A stretch of DNA of 57,558 nucleotides, from the NCBI GenBank assembly GCA_024103005.1, contig JAGFJA010000024.1:1-57558 (forward strand). Direction: 5' to 3'. A program made the translations under genes and the position numbers. Source of the stretch: Saprospiraceae bacterium (lineage in GTDB: Bacteria; Bacteroidota; Bacteroidia; Chitinophagales; Saprospiraceae). Shown piece by piece: positions 17,468 through 27,208 of this stretch. The notes beneath the pieces were generated by a model, which did not search any database, was not told the origin of the DNA, and saw only the letters and a program-made list of their open reading frames with translations. Position 1 is the stretch's first letter. Each line of letters opens with the position of its first letter.

Positions 17468-18877
17468 ATGGGTTCGAAAAAGTTAAGTATTATCATTTTA
17501 TTGACAGTCATTTTTATTGTAGGGTTGCTGCATGTATTAAATAATTATCTGGGTGCATCTATAGATGTCAGAATTCTGTCTTTTTCACACCTTTTACTTT
17601 GCCTCAGCTTTATTTATTATGCTATCTTCAAAAAAAACCTGACGACATGGATCCTGATTTCGATGGTCATAGGTGCCCTAATCGGGCATGAATACCCGGT
17701 CATAGGCCAAAATATGCGAGTCCTGAGTCAGGTCTTTCTAAAGCTCATCAAGACCATCATTGCCCCTATTCTCTTTTCTACCTTAGTTGTAGGTATAGCC
17801 GGGCACTCCAATCTGAAACAAGTGGGCAGGATGGGATGGAAGTCTATTCTTTATTTTGAAATTGTTACCACTTTTGCCCTTTTTATTGGGTTGATAGCCA
17901 TTAATATTTCAAAGGCAGGTGTGGGCATTAAAATGCCACCGGATACACACGAGACGCTTCCCGACGTGCATCCTCAAACCTGGCAGGATATTATCCTACA
18001 TATCTTCCCTGAGAATATAGCCAAGTCTATCTACCATGCCGAAGTGCTGCCCATCGTGGTCTTTAGTGTCATTTTTGGTATTGGTCTGGCAATGCTGGAT
18101 GAGCGTAAAAAGCGTCCGATGCTCGAATTCTGTGACAGCCTTGCCGAAACCATGTTTAAATTTACCAATATCATCATGTACTTTGCTCCGGTAGGCGTGG
18201 GAGCAGCTATCGCCTACACGGTAGGTCATATGGGACTCGGCATCCTGGTCAATCTGATGCAACTTTTATTAACACTTTATGTCGCATTGGTTGTTTTTAT
18301 TTTGGGTGTTCTACTTCCGGTTGCCCTCATTGCTAAGGTCCCCATTAAAAATTTTCTTAAAGCCGTCATCGAGCCCATGTCCATAGCTTTTGCCACGACT
18401 TCCTCCGAGTCGGCACTGCCTAAAGCGATGCAGGCGATGGAGCGCCTCGGTGTACCCAGAAAAATTGTAGCCTTCGTCATACCTACCGGCTATAGCTTTA
18501 ACCTCGACGGAACGACCCTTTATCTCGCTCTGGCGACTATTTTCGTGGCTCAGGCAGCAGGCATGCACATGGATATTCCGACACAATTGTTCCTTGTCTT
18601 TACACTGATGCTTACCAGTAAAGGTGTGGCAGGAGTCCCACGCGCATCACTCGTCATACTTCTGGCTACAGCTGCCCAATTTAACCTGCCGACGTGGCCG
18701 ATTCTGATTATTCTGGGCATCGATGAACTAATGGATATGGCGCGTACAGCCATCAATGTAATGGGTAATTGCCTGGCGAGCTGTGTCGTCGCCCGATGGG
18801 AAGGCGAGTTCACTCCGAGAGATCCTTCTATGCCATTAGATTCCGAAAAAGAAATAATTCAGGAAGCGACACTCTAA
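17468..18877 (+). CDS. Dicarboxylate/amino acid:cation symporter
   Basis: A DAACS-family transporter (GltP/DctA type) of about 469 residues with many membrane helices. Family motifs are present: the serine-rich re-entrant loop TTSSESALPKAM and the helix-7 motif GYSFNLDGTTLYLALA, followed by GVPRASL and the last-helix region with DELMDMARTAINVMGN. The N-terminus has two extra helices before the usual first segment. It should import C4-dicarboxylates, Glu or Asp with Na+ or H+. I prefer the ATG at 17468 to the TTG at 17453. The GH5 gene starts 9 bases after its stop, suggesting one transcript. Confidence 0.92.
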   Translation: MGSKKLSIIILLTVIFIVGLLHVLNNYLGASIDVRILSFSHLLLCLSFIYYAIFKKNLTTWILISMVIGALIGHEYPVIGQNMRVLSQVFLKLIKTIIAPILFSTLVVGIAGHSNLKQVGRMGWKSILYFEIVTTFALFIGLIAINISKAGVGIKMPPDTHETLPDVHPQTWQDIILHIFPENIAKSIYHAEVLPIVVFSVIFGIGLAMLDERKKRPMLEFCDSLAETMFKFTNIIMYFAPVGVGAAIAYTVGHMGLGILVNLMQLLLTLYVALVVFILGVLLPVALIAKVPIKNFLKAVIEPMSIAFATTSSESALPKAMQAMERLGVPRKIVAFVIPTGYSFNLDGTTLYLALATIFVAQAAGMHMDIPTQLFLVFTLMLTSKGVAGVPRASLVILLATAAQFNLPTWPILIILGIDELMDMARTAINVMGNCLASCVVARWEGEFTPRDPSMPLDSEKEIIQEATL

Positions 18878-18886
18878 ATCAGGATT

Positions 18887-20215
18887 ATGGAATTAAAAGC
18901 GGTTAATGTCGATCATTGGGCAAAATATTTCTTCCCGGTATTCATTATATGCGGATTGTTAGCCTGCAGCCAGACAAGGGAAGACAGGTCAGTTAAGGAT
19001 GCTTATGTCCGTGTCAAGGATGGAAAATTTGTATTGAATGATTCAAACTATTATTACTTCGGAACCAATTACTGGTATGGTCCTTCACTCGGGCTTATGG
19101 AAGACTCCGTCAGAGGCATCGGCAGACTGAGGGCAGAACTGGATTTTTTGAAAAATCATGGCATCACCAACCTCCGAATCTGCGCTGCCGTCGAAGGTGA
19201 AGGTACCATTCAGGGTGTACCGCGCATCGTTCCTGTATTTCAGTCCAAGCCCGGTGTTTTCAACGTCTCCGCACTGAAGGGATTGGATATATTGCTGGAT
19301 GAAATGAGCAAGAGAGAGATGAAGGCCGTGTTGTTTTTCAGCAACAACTGGGAATGGAGTGGCGGCTTCTTACAATACCTTTACTGGAATAAAAAGATGG
19401 ACAGCATTGACTTTTATCAACGAATGCCCTGGGATAAGCTGAGAGATGAGGTCAGCCAATTCTATTCCTGTGAACCCTGCATCGGTCAGTATCATGCTCA
19501 AATCAAAAAAGTGTTGGGCCATTTCAACAGCATCAACAACAGAAAATATACCGAAGACCCTACCATATTTGCCTGGCAACTCGCCAATGAACCCAGACCA
19601 ATGAGACCTTCAGCTATTGAAGCCTACAAAGTGTGGATAAAAAATACGGCAAAACTGATAAAAAGCATAGATTCCAACCACTTAGTCACCATCGGAGTAG
19701 AAGGATATATCGGCACGGAAAACAAGGAGGTGTTTAAGGAAATCCATGAAGATGGCAACATTGATTACGCCACCATACATATCTGGCCAAAAAACTGGGC
19801 CTGGTATAAGGATATCAACGATAACGGGGAACAAAAAAATGTACTCACTTTGACCAAAGACTACATCAAGACCCACGCCGATATCATGAAAAGTATCGGT
19901 AAACCACTCGTTATTGAAGAGTTCGGCTATCCGAGAGATAACAACCGGTTTTATCCGGGGACTACAACTGCTCTAAGAGATACATTTTATCGGCTTATCC
20001 TGAATGAATGGCGACAATCTGTCAGCGAAAAAGGCATCCTTGCCGGCTGTAATTTCTGGGCTTTTGGTGGTACGGCACGACCCATCCGGGGTCAAAAATT
20101 CTGGAAGCCGGGTGACGACTTCATGGGCGACCCGCCAATGGAAGAACAAGGGCTTTATTCGGTATTTGATACCGACACATCTACCTGGAGGGTCATCGGA
20201 GAATTTGTAAAATAA
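18887..20215 (+). CDS. GH5-type beta-mannanase-like lipoprotein
   Basis: The 442-aa protein has a lipobox (CGLLACS, Cys27) and a TIM-barrel cellulase-superfamily domain. The acid/base Glu is E235 in WQLANEPRPM and the nucleophile is E345 in LVIEEFGYPRD. The general form (FGTNYWYGPSLG at the start, NEPR, HIWPKNWAWY before the nucleophile) resembles GH5 endo-beta-1,4-mannosidases. It should be anchored outside the cell and cut mannan-type chains. It follows the symporter gene after 9 bases. The subfamily and substrate need testing. Confidence 0.85.
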   Translation: MELKAVNVDHWAKYFFPVFIICGLLACSQTREDRSVKDAYVRVKDGKFVLNDSNYYYFGTNYWYGPSLGLMEDSVRGIGRLRAELDFLKNHGITNLRICAAVEGEGTIQGVPRIVPVFQSKPGVFNVSALKGLDILLDEMSKREMKAVLFFSNNWEWSGGFLQYLYWNKKMDSIDFYQRMPWDKLRDEVSQFYSCEPCIGQYHAQIKKVLGHFNSINNRKYTEDPTIFAWQLANEPRPMRPSAIEAYKVWIKNTAKLIKSIDSNHLVTIGVEGYIGTENKEVFKEIHEDGNIDYATIHIWPKNWAWYKDINDNGEQKNVLTLTKDYIKTHADIMKSIGKPLVIEEFGYPRDNNRFYPGTTTALRDTFYRLILNEWRQSVSEKGILAGCNFWAFGGTARPIRGQKFWKPGDDFMGDPPMEEQGLYSVFDTDTSTWRVIGEFVK

Positions 20216-20537
20216 TCCGGGTACAGTTAAACCATACATTTGGTATTCAGGCTTTCCGGGCGAAATAACGGCAAATTCAGATAGCTGTTTTTCATTTTAA
20301 TCCATACCTTCCGGTTGACATGCAATACGGTGAGCTATAGATTGCATTGTCTGAAATTCCGGTCATCTCCTTTTCAAACACCGGGCAGTACCTGAATTAT
20401 ATGCAACAGAAATATCCAGGTTAATGTACCTGAAAAATTACTCGGAGTGTTTATTAAATTTGAATTTAAATATTTCGTAATCACTAAGTTAAGCTACCCT
20501 AACGAATATACTTATTTTTATTATTTACCTTATTTTT
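20216..20537. other. Intergenic region, nothing recognised
   Basis: About 320 bases between the GH5 stop and the end of the small copper-island lipoprotein. I see no credible gene, hairpin with T run, or repeat here. Confidence 0.5.
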
Positions 20538-20678
20538 TCAGTTTATTACATCTTCAAGAGAATCAGTGGTTGCATCTGATGTGTAATGCTGATGACTTTC
20601 AGAATTGTTACAAGATGCGAAAAGCAACCCAAAAATAACGGTACCTGCAAGCAATGACTTTCTTAGTGATTTATTCAT
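20538..20678 (-). CDS. 46-aa lipoprotein at the end of the copper island
   Basis: This minus-strand frame begins with ATG (20678) and encodes MNKSLRKSLLAG, a hydrophobic stretch and a perfect lipobox (LLFASC, Cys23). A 23-residue mature part with two His (SESHQHYTS) and an acidic end follows. It lies 28 bases downstream of the copZ-like gene, so it is probably the last gene of that operon. Similar islands in this phylum often encode a longer His-rich metal-binding lipoprotein here; the short length may mean truncation. A plus-strand open frame across the same bases (20447-20638) is a shadow. Confidence 0.6.
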   Translation of the reverse strand: MNKSLRKSLLAGTVIFGLLFASCNNSESHQHYTSDATTDSLEDVIN

Positions 20679-20706
20679 TTCTTATTTTTTACGGTAGTTA
20701 TCCGAA

Positions 20707-20928
20707 TTATTCAAGGATTTTTTCTGCTTTGAAACCCGCTTTTTTGATAACTTCCAAAACCTGTTCTTCACTTATTCCCTCTGATTTTACCGTAAGGATT
20801 TTATCTTTGTTAGTGATATCCACGTCCCATTCGCAAACACCTTCTGCACTGTCTAAATGTGGTTTTACTGATGCGATACATCCGCCACAATTAATATTTG
20901 TCTTAAATTGAAATTCTTTTTTTCCCAT
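20707..20928 (-). CDS. copZ: CopZ-like heavy-metal chaperone
   Basis: A 73-aa single heavy-metal-associated domain with the metal motif shifted slightly to NCGGC (C14, C17) rather than MxCxxC. The ferredoxin-like pattern follows (SVKPHLDSAEGV, then ILTVKSEGISEEQVLEVIKKAGF). It should carry Cu(I) in the cytoplasm and pass it to the P-type ATPase encoded 100 bases upstream on the same strand. The Met before the motif is replaced by Asn, and the loop is CGGC, as in several Bacteroidota copies. Confidence 0.9.
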   Translation of the reverse strand: MGKKEFQFKTNINCGGCIASVKPHLDSAEGVCEWDVDITNKDKILTVKSEGISEEQVLEVIKKAGFKAEKILE

Positions 20929-21028
20929 TGTTTTTATAATTTATTTGTTATTAAATACTGCAAATTTCGGCACATTTTCATTCTGCTTTATTGTACTATT
21001 TATTGTTTGATTTGTAAGATTTACTGTT

Positions 21029-23446
21029 TTAACTCTTCCATTTCAGCCGTAAACTGTTGCTTACCACACTTACGCTGCTCAATGCCATTGCTGCACCTGC
21101 AATCATCGGATTAAGCAAGAAACCGTTGACAGGATATAAAATACCTGCCGCAATAGGAATGCCGATCAGGTTATAAATAAACGCCCAAAACAAATTTTGT
21201 TTAATGGTGGCTACAGTCTGTTTTGAAAGCCTTATTGCCTGTGGTATTTTGGTAAGGTCAGATGAAATGATCGTCATTTTGGCTACGTCCATTGCGATGT
21301 CCGAGCCCTTACCCATTGCGATACTTACATCGGCTGTTGCCAATGCTGTACTGTCATTGATCCCGTCCCCAACCATTGCAACGGTCTTGCCTTGCTGTTG
21401 CAACTCTTTTACAAAATCGGCTTTGTGCTGTGGCAATACTTCAGCTTTGTAATGCATGATACCTGTCTGCTCCGCTATGGCTTTTGCAGTGGCTTCATTA
21501 TCGCCTGTGAGCATATACAAATCAATCCCCATTTTCTGAATTTCCTTAATTGCCTGAACCGATGTTTCTTTGATTTTATCGGAAATAGCAATAACGGAAA
21601 GGGCTTCTTTGCTGTTGGCAAACCAAATAACGGTTTTCGATAGTTTGCCCCATTGATCGGCTTGCTGTTGCAATTGATTTGGAATGCTGATATTGTTTTC
21701 TGCCAATAATCTTTTGTTGCCTACAAAATAGGTTTCATTATTGTAATCGGCTTTTGCTCCTTTACCTGTGATGCTGCCGAAGTTTGTTAATTGATTTAAG
21801 GTAACACCTTCTAAATATTTTACTACAGCTTCTGCCAGCGGGTGTTCCGATTGCTTTTCAATACTTAAAAGAATGTCTTTTGTGGTATCGTCATTGTTCA
21901 ACCACCCGATGCCTGTAACCTGTGGTCTGCCCTCTGTAATGGTTCCTGTTTTGTCTAATATGACTGCATCTATTTTTTTTGAAAATTCAAGGCTTTCAGC
22001 ATCTTTTATTAAAATGCCTTGTTCGGCACCTTTACCCACACCTACCATAATTGCCGTAGGCGTGGCCAATCCCAACGCACAAGGACAGGCAATAACCAAG
22101 ACGGTAACGGCTGCTAATAATCCCTGTACTACTCCGTTATCGCCACCTAAAAAGAACCATAATATAAATGTGAGTATGGCAATGCCTATAACCACGGGAA
22201 CAAAAATACCTGCGATCTTATCAACCAATTTCTGTACAGGTGCTTTGCTTCCCTGTGCGTCCTGTACCATTTTGATAATTTGGGCAAGCATCGTTTCCTT
22301 TCCAACCTTCACGGCTTCAAACTGAAAGCTGCCTTTCTGGTTGATTGTTCCGGCAAATACTTTCTCGTTTTCTTTTTTCAGTACAGGTACAGGTTCACCG
22401 GTCAACATGCTTTCATCAACGTAGGAACTGCCCGAAGTAACCATACCGTCCACTGCGATTTTTTCGCCCGGCTTCACAAGGATAACATCACCTACATTTA
22501 CTTCTTCAATATCCGTTTGTTTTTCCGTTCCGTCTGACTGCATGACGATAACGGTTTTGGGTTGCAATCCCATTAGTTTTTTAATGGCTGATGATGTATT
22601 GCCTTTGGCATTTTCTTCCAATAATCTACCCAACAGAATGAAAGCTATAATAACGGCTGCTGCTTCAAAATAAACGTGGGCGTGTAATCCCCGCTGATGC
22701 CAAAAGTCGGCAAACAACATATTGAACACACTAAAAATGTATGCAATACCTGTACTCAACGCTACAAGTGTGTCCATATTAGCGGAGCGGTGTTTGGCTT
22801 GTTTCCAGGCATTTACAAAGAAATCCCTCCCTAACCACAATACAACGGGTGTAGAGAATGCCCACATAATCAGGTCGGCATAAGGCATATTCATAAAGAA
22901 CATTCCGATGATGACAACAGGAAAGGATAAAATAATTGCCCAAATAGTTTTTGTTTTTAGCTTTTGGAATTTTTGAGCGTGGATAGTTTCTAATGTTTCC
23001 TGCTGTTTCGTTTCATCTTCAATCAGCAAATCATAACCGACACTTTGTACCGCCTTTTGCAGTTTGGTGGCATCCGTCATATTGGGCAGGTATTCAACGG
23101 TTAGATTACCTGTCGCAAAGTTTACGGAGGCCTTTACAACTCCCTCCTGTTCCTTTACAATGCTTTCTGCACTTCCTGCACAAGATGCACAGGACATACC
23201 CAAAACAGGAAAGGATTTTTTTATAGTGGAAACGCCATAACCCAGGTCTTTGACAGCTCTAACCGCTTCGCCTACTGCCTCGGTATCCGATACTGTTATA
23301 GCCGCTCTGCGATTGTTTAATTCTACTTTGTGGGTTTCCACTCCTTTAACCTGTGCCAATCCTTTTTCCACGATCAAAGCACAATGTTCACTTTCGACAT
23401 CTTCTAACGGGAGATAGATGATTTCGTTATTATTATTTGATGACAT
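21029..23446 (-). CDS. copA: Copper-exporting P-type ATPase
   Basis: The 805-aa P1B-1 ATPase pumps Cu(I) out of the cytoplasm. It has a degenerate first heavy-metal domain with a single Cys (residues 8-75), a second with GMSCASC (C86, C89), and eight membrane helices. The actuator loop is LTGEP (349-353), the channel motif CPC (454-456), the phosphorylation site D498 in DKTGT, the ATP-binding HP in SEHPLAEA, and the hinge [11 protein letters not shown]. All catalytic parts are intact. It is followed by the copZ-like gene and preceded by the ruins of an AraC-type regulator. Confidence 0.96.
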   Translation of the reverse strand: MSSNNNNEIIYLPLEDVESEHCALIVEKGLAQVKGVETHKVELNNRRAAITVSDTEAVGEAVRAVKDLGYGVSTIKKSFPVLGMSCASCAGSAESIVKEQEGVVKASVNFATGNLTVEYLPNMTDATKLQKAVQSVGYDLLIEDETKQQETLETIHAQKFQKLKTKTIWAIILSFPVVIIGMFFMNMPYADLIMWAFSTPVVLWLGRDFFVNAWKQAKHRSANMDTLVALSTGIAYIFSVFNMLFADFWHQRGLHAHVYFEAAAVIIAFILLGRLLEENAKGNTSSAIKKLMGLQPKTVIVMQSDGTEKQTDIEEVNVGDVILVKPGEKIAVDGMVTSGSSYVDESMLTGEPVPVLKKENEKVFAGTINQKGSFQFEAVKVGKETMLAQIIKMVQDAQGSKAPVQKLVDKIAGIFVPVVIGIAILTFILWFFLGGDNGVVQGLLAAVTVLVIACPCALGLATPTAIMVGVGKGAEQGILIKDAESLEFSKKIDAVILDKTGTITEGRPQVTGIGWLNNDDTTKDILLSIEKQSEHPLAEAVVKYLEGVTLNQLTNFGSITGKGAKADYNNETYFVGNKRLLAENNISIPNQLQQQADQWGKLSKTVIWFANSKEALSVIAISDKIKETSVQAIKEIQKMGIDLYMLTGDNEATAKAIAEQTGIMHYKAEVLPQHKADFVKELQQQGKTVAMVGDGINDSTALATADVSIAMGKGSDIAMDVAKMTIISSDLTKIPQAIRLSKQTVATIKQNLFWAFIYNLIGIPIAAGILYPVNGFLLNPMIAGAAMALSSVSVVSNSLRLKWKS

Positions 23447-23526
23447 TTTGCAATTGTTTTAATATACTGCAAAGTTGGCAATTATTTGAGTATAAATTGT
23501 TGTAGAACTTTGGGATAGATTTGTAA

Positions 23527-23872
23527 GATTTACACACTGTCTGTTGGTTATTTTCAGACTTTATTTGTTTGCAATGACTTGGTGTTTGCCCTGTTACTTT
23601 TTTGACTTGATTACCTATATAATTAACACTTGAATAAATTAGATGAAAGGTAATTTCACTCAATGGCAATTCATCATGTACCATCAGTTCTTTAACTTAC
23701 TTTGTTTTTTTAGCTTGAAAATACTCTTCGATGCTAATCTCTTCAACTTCTGAAAACTGATTTGATAAAAATTGGAATCTCGCTGTAGCTTTCTGTTTGA
23801 TTCATTTGAAAGATTGGTTGCAATATCGTTTTCCTGTGCCATGTCAATAATAATTAGCTTTACAATCTTTAA
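23527..23872 (-). pseudogene. Broken AraC-type copper-island regulator
   Basis: Pieces of one regulator are spread over the frames. First comes KLIIIDMAQENDIATNLS (around 23815-23872), then EVEEISIEEYFQAKKTK and a stop. After the stop comes KELMVHDELPLSEITFHLIY and SSVNYIGNQVKKVTGQTPSH (to about 23580), which is the second helix-turn-helix and C-terminus of an AraC domain. The order matches regulators in Bacteroidota copper islands that carry an N-terminal metal-binding domain; that domain is missing here. At least one stop and two frameshifts break it. copA may therefore be constitutive or controlled in trans. Ends are approximate. Confidence 0.65.
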
Positions 23873-24117
23873 TGTTTCAACAATTTATTGATTTTGAAAG
23901 TATTTTATTATCGGTTGGCGGCTTATCGGGTCACGTGTCTTAGTATTGATTATGGAAGGTACTTTGCCTTGATTTTAACACCTGACCGGCATACTAAAAG
24001 GGCGGACTTATGCCGGCAAATGCTGAAAGGAAAACAATGCTTTTTTCTTACCGAAAATGCTCGATGGGAGCACTTTAGCCTATATTATGTTTAAACCATT
24101 TTTTTGGTGGGTTGCAG

Positions 24118-25097
24118 TTATTTTTCGTAATATTCAAATGCGTCAATAATGTCTAAATATATACCATCAAAATCTGCATTTATTATCTTTTTGACGTAAG
24201 AATTGTCATTTCCATAAATAATTTTCTGCCATTCTGAATTCCAATACTTTACTTTATAATTTCCCGGCCAATTAGGGTTTTCTTCATCCAGCCATCCGGG
24301 TTTATAATTAATCCATTCTCGATGCCAATAATATCGATAATCTTCAGCTTCCCCTATTGACATATAAGAGATGACCATTCTTTTACCACCATTAGCCTTG
24401 TTTTTCAGTTGATTTATTTCTGATGAAGTAAAGGGTGTTCCATCATTAAAAAACAAATCCATAATAAGTAAGTCATAGTTTGTGGAGGTTACAGCTGCAA
24501 TAAAATCATTTTTTGTGGAGAAGTTGGAAGGATTTATGAGGTACAGAAAGTTTTTTGCTTGTAAGATTTCATTTATCACCGCAGTGTTTTCATGGTTAAT
24601 TGGGTTGGGAAAAATTGGAATACTATTTAATTCCCTTTGGTCTGCAGCAAATGATATATAACCGTAACTTCCGTTTTTAATATACGAATCAGCCATTTTT
24701 GAAGGAGTTGAGCAATAATCTATCACTAAAATAGTCTTGCCTGCATTTCTTGAAATATCTAATAATCCTCTTAGGTAAGAATTATCGGTTGATGATGTGG
24801 CTTGTCATCATAGTCATATCCGTAGAATAAATCCTCTTGGCCGTTTGCATCAATAGCATTGAGATAAGCCAAGGCCGGTTGCCCTGTCACTTCACCATTG
24901 TGAGTAACCAGTTCTATTCCATTTTGAGGAATAATCAAGAAATCGGGTATTGTAGCTTTTGCATACTGACTAATCGAGATAACGAAATCTCGCATTTCCT
25001 GTCTGAATTCTGTATTGTTATTGGTGTTTTGGTCATCACCTTTGTTACATGACGAAAAAAACAGTAACAGACTAAGAAGTAAAAGAATTTTTTTCAT
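24118..25097 (-). pseudogene. TM1410/GH114-like glycosidase lipoprotein, frameshifted
   Basis: The 5' part (24771-25097) encodes a lipobox (LLFFSSC) and an N-terminal domain ending in LFYGYDYDD. The frame is then lost, and the adjacent frame continues as ATSSTDNSYLRGLLDISRNA, KTILVIDYCSTPSKM and on to FDGIYLDIIDAFEYYEK, stop 24118. Together these form one protein of about 325 residues of the MJ1477/TM1410 type, related to GH114 endo-alpha-1,4-polygalactosaminidases (a TIM barrel ending in DGIYLD..D). A single missing base at about 24785-24795 explains it. Either the gene is newly dead or there is a sequencing error. No other gene is clearly linked. Confidence 0.75.
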
Positions 25098-26039
25098 TTT
25101 TATGCATTTTTACTGTCCACTAAATCACCTATGTCTTTATTCCTTTTTTCGGCTTCATCCGATACAATGACCGCTAACACAAAGGAATATATAAACCTCC
25201 GCCATCACACACGCTCCGTCGATATTTTCAGTATCAATATTGTTGGTTTTAGTCCCAAACTCGTTTCTGAATTGGACGCGCCCGAGGTGTTATAGGGGAA
25301 TATCAAATCTGCTTCGCGTTTTATTTCGTTGCACAAGATAATTATTTTACATTTTCCGGAAGCCATTTTTTTGGTTATGCCCGATTGAAAAAAAGTGAAT
25401 AAGCAATTAAATCCTGCACAAATCAAACCCCTAATATCCAATAAAATCCAATAAAATGGAATACTTCGAGCACTAAACAAAAATATCCTATACACTTAAT
25501 TTTAGTGTACTAGATAATTAATTTACAACTTCCGGAACCCTGCTATTGGGTTCGCCCATTTGGCCATGGTAATGGTAGAGCAGTAAAATTATTTACATTT
25601 GTGATGCTTAAAATAATAGATTTCCCCCACTTCGTGAATAAAATGAAAGCTACTTAGTAAGGAATATTAATCATTTTTTCGTCACTATACATTTCTTCTA
25701 TTTTAACGAAAAATGCAATGGTCACACATAGTTATTCACTCCTCTATATAATTTCCTGTGCTTTTTTCATTAGAAGATGCTTAATTTTGTTATTTTTAAA
25801 AAATGAAATCAGTTATTTTACTGCTTTTATGTAAAATATGATTGGGTAAAAGCAAAAAACCTTTTGATTCAAATTTTTTAAGCAAGATAAAACAAGGCGG
25901 ATGCTGATATAAAAAACAGTAAAAGCAGAACCGTTTCACTTGAAGATCGTGTTGAATTTAATTATTATGTATAGTCAATAAATTCAATTGATCTCTTCTC
26001 GTACAAGAAATTTTTAGTCTATAAGGTAGGCATCACAAA
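25098..26039. other. Long AT-rich intergenic region, no gene supported
   Basis: About 940 bases without a credible gene. A 96-codon minus-strand frame (25205-25495) begins with TTG, has no signal or family and poor protein character; I do not support it. The stretch 25620-26030 is strongly AT-rich. It holds the upstream region of the glycine-rich gene, but no clear TAnnTTTG box with partner was found. Confidence 0.5.
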
Positions 26040-26975
26040 ATGAATTCAAATATAAAACAGATAATTTTTATCCTGATCGCATTGACTACAGCATTGTCAG
26101 CCCGGACACAATCTGAATTCAGGGTTAAAGCAGGCGAAACTTTTATTGTTACCAAGAAAGATCGAAAAATGGTGGTGGACAAATGGATTATGGAAGACAG
26201 TTCGACCATCATCCTTTCAGATGAAGTTTCTAAATGGAAAATTAAGGCAGCTGAAGCAAGTTTCGACAAGAATTGCAGAATTATAGGAGCCGGCAGTAAT
26301 GGCAGAAGGGGAGCCAACGCAACTGCTATTGGAAAAAATGGTACCGCCTGCAACGATGGACAGGATGGTGGAACAGGAGAGGATGGGATGAATGGCTCGG
26401 AAGGGAAATCCGTTAAAATCAAGATGAGGCTCGCTTATGTTGACGGATTGGTGATAGATGTGAGAGGCGGTGATGGTGGTGATGGTGGCAATGGAGCCAA
26501 TGGCGGTGACGGTGGCAAGGCTGATTGCAACACCCGCTGTAACGGAGGAAAGGGCGGCAATGGAGGTGGCGGTGGTAAAGGCGGAAAAGGGGGCAATGGA
26601 GGCAAAGTTGAAATAGATTACAGAATTTTGAAGAATACCAAATGGCCGGATAATAATACGGGTATTGTGACAATAACCACTGGTGGTCAGGCCGGATTGG
26701 GTGGCGACGGTGGCAAGGGTGGTAAGGGTGGCGATGGAGTAAAGTGTAATAACTATGACCATAAAAATGGTAGCCCGGGCAAAGACGGAGGCAATGGCAG
26801 TGATGGAAAGAAAGGCAAAGATAAATGCGGATGCATCTACTTCCTGGGTTTTAGCGAAAAACGGAACACTAACGAATATTCAGACAGCCAATTTAAAGTT
26901 GTCAAACCCAACCAATCAACTAAAAATCCGAGACGCAAGGGTAACCTAAATCACAAAAATCCGAGTTGGTGGTAA
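26040..26975 (+). CDS. Secreted glycine-rich repeat protein
   Basis: The 311-aa protein has a signal peptide (IIFILIALTTALSA) and an N-terminal beta-rich region. Two long low-complexity regions follow, built from GGxGG, GxxG and NGG units (GGDGGDGGNGANGGDGG and GGKGGNGGGGGKGGKGG), separated by a 35-residue spacer with IDYRILKNT. Four cysteines lie in and near the repeats (NTRCNGG, DKCGC). It resembles collagen-like or extended glycine-rich surface proteins, probably structural. It has no sorting tail. Long antisense frames here (26217-26762 and others) arise from the repeat composition. Confidence 0.75.
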   Translation: MNSNIKQIIFILIALTTALSARTQSEFRVKAGETFIVTKKDRKMVVDKWIMEDSSTIILSDEVSKWKIKAAEASFDKNCRIIGAGSNGRRGANATAIGKNGTACNDGQDGGTGEDGMNGSEGKSVKIKMRLAYVDGLVIDVRGGDGGDGGNGANGGDGGKADCNTRCNGGKGGNGGGGGKGGKGGNGGKVEIDYRILKNTKWPDNNTGIVTITTGGQAGLGGDGGKGGKGGDGVKCNNYDHKNGSPGKDGGNGSDGKKGKDKCGCIYFLGFSEKRNTNEYSDSQFKVVKPNQSTKNPRRKGNLNHKNPSWW

Positions 26976-27008
26976 CTTTAGTCACTTGTTTCGTCCTCAG
27001 GTGGCAAA

Positions 27009-27164
27009 TTATTTAATATGATATTGGAAGCTGTCAACTGATTCAAGTAGATTAGCGTTATTCCTTGTGCGTAGTATTTCATAAACCGTGTAAGGTGAAT
27101 AGTAACCTTTTTCTTTAGTCAGTTTTACGCTTATCCCGATTCTTTTGCCTATTTTCGTTGCCAT
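27009..27164 (-). CDS. 51-aa small open frame, unknown
   Basis: An ATG at 27164 opens a 51-residue frame (MATKIGKRIGIS, then KEKGYYSPYTVYEILRTRNN) with protein-like composition and no signal. It ends 34 bases from the convergent glycine-rich gene. The YSPYTVYEILRTR segment looks like part of a helix-turn-helix or phage-type protein, but no family is recognised. It could be the tail of a lost gene. Its ATG lies 45 bases before the GH92 start on the other strand. Confidence 0.3.
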   Translation of the reverse strand: MATKIGKRIGISVKLTKEKGYYSPYTVYEILRTRNNANLLESVDSFQYHIK

Positions 27165-27208
27165 ATTTCAGGAGAATGGATTTCGTTGCAATCCGCCAAT
27201 TTTTTAAC

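Noticed and set aside
20447-20638. 63-codon plus-strand frame
   Set aside because: It is antisense to the better supported lipoprotein at 20538-20678.
23888-24094. 68-codon plus-strand frame
   Set aside because: Starts with no signal, family or partner, and lies in decayed DNA between two pseudogenes.
25205-25495. 96-codon minus-strand frame
   Set aside because: TTG start, mixed composition and no family or neighbour support.
26217-26762. 181-codon antisense frame in the glycine-rich gene
   Set aside because: Open only because glycine codons read as Thr/Ala/Pro codons on the other strand.
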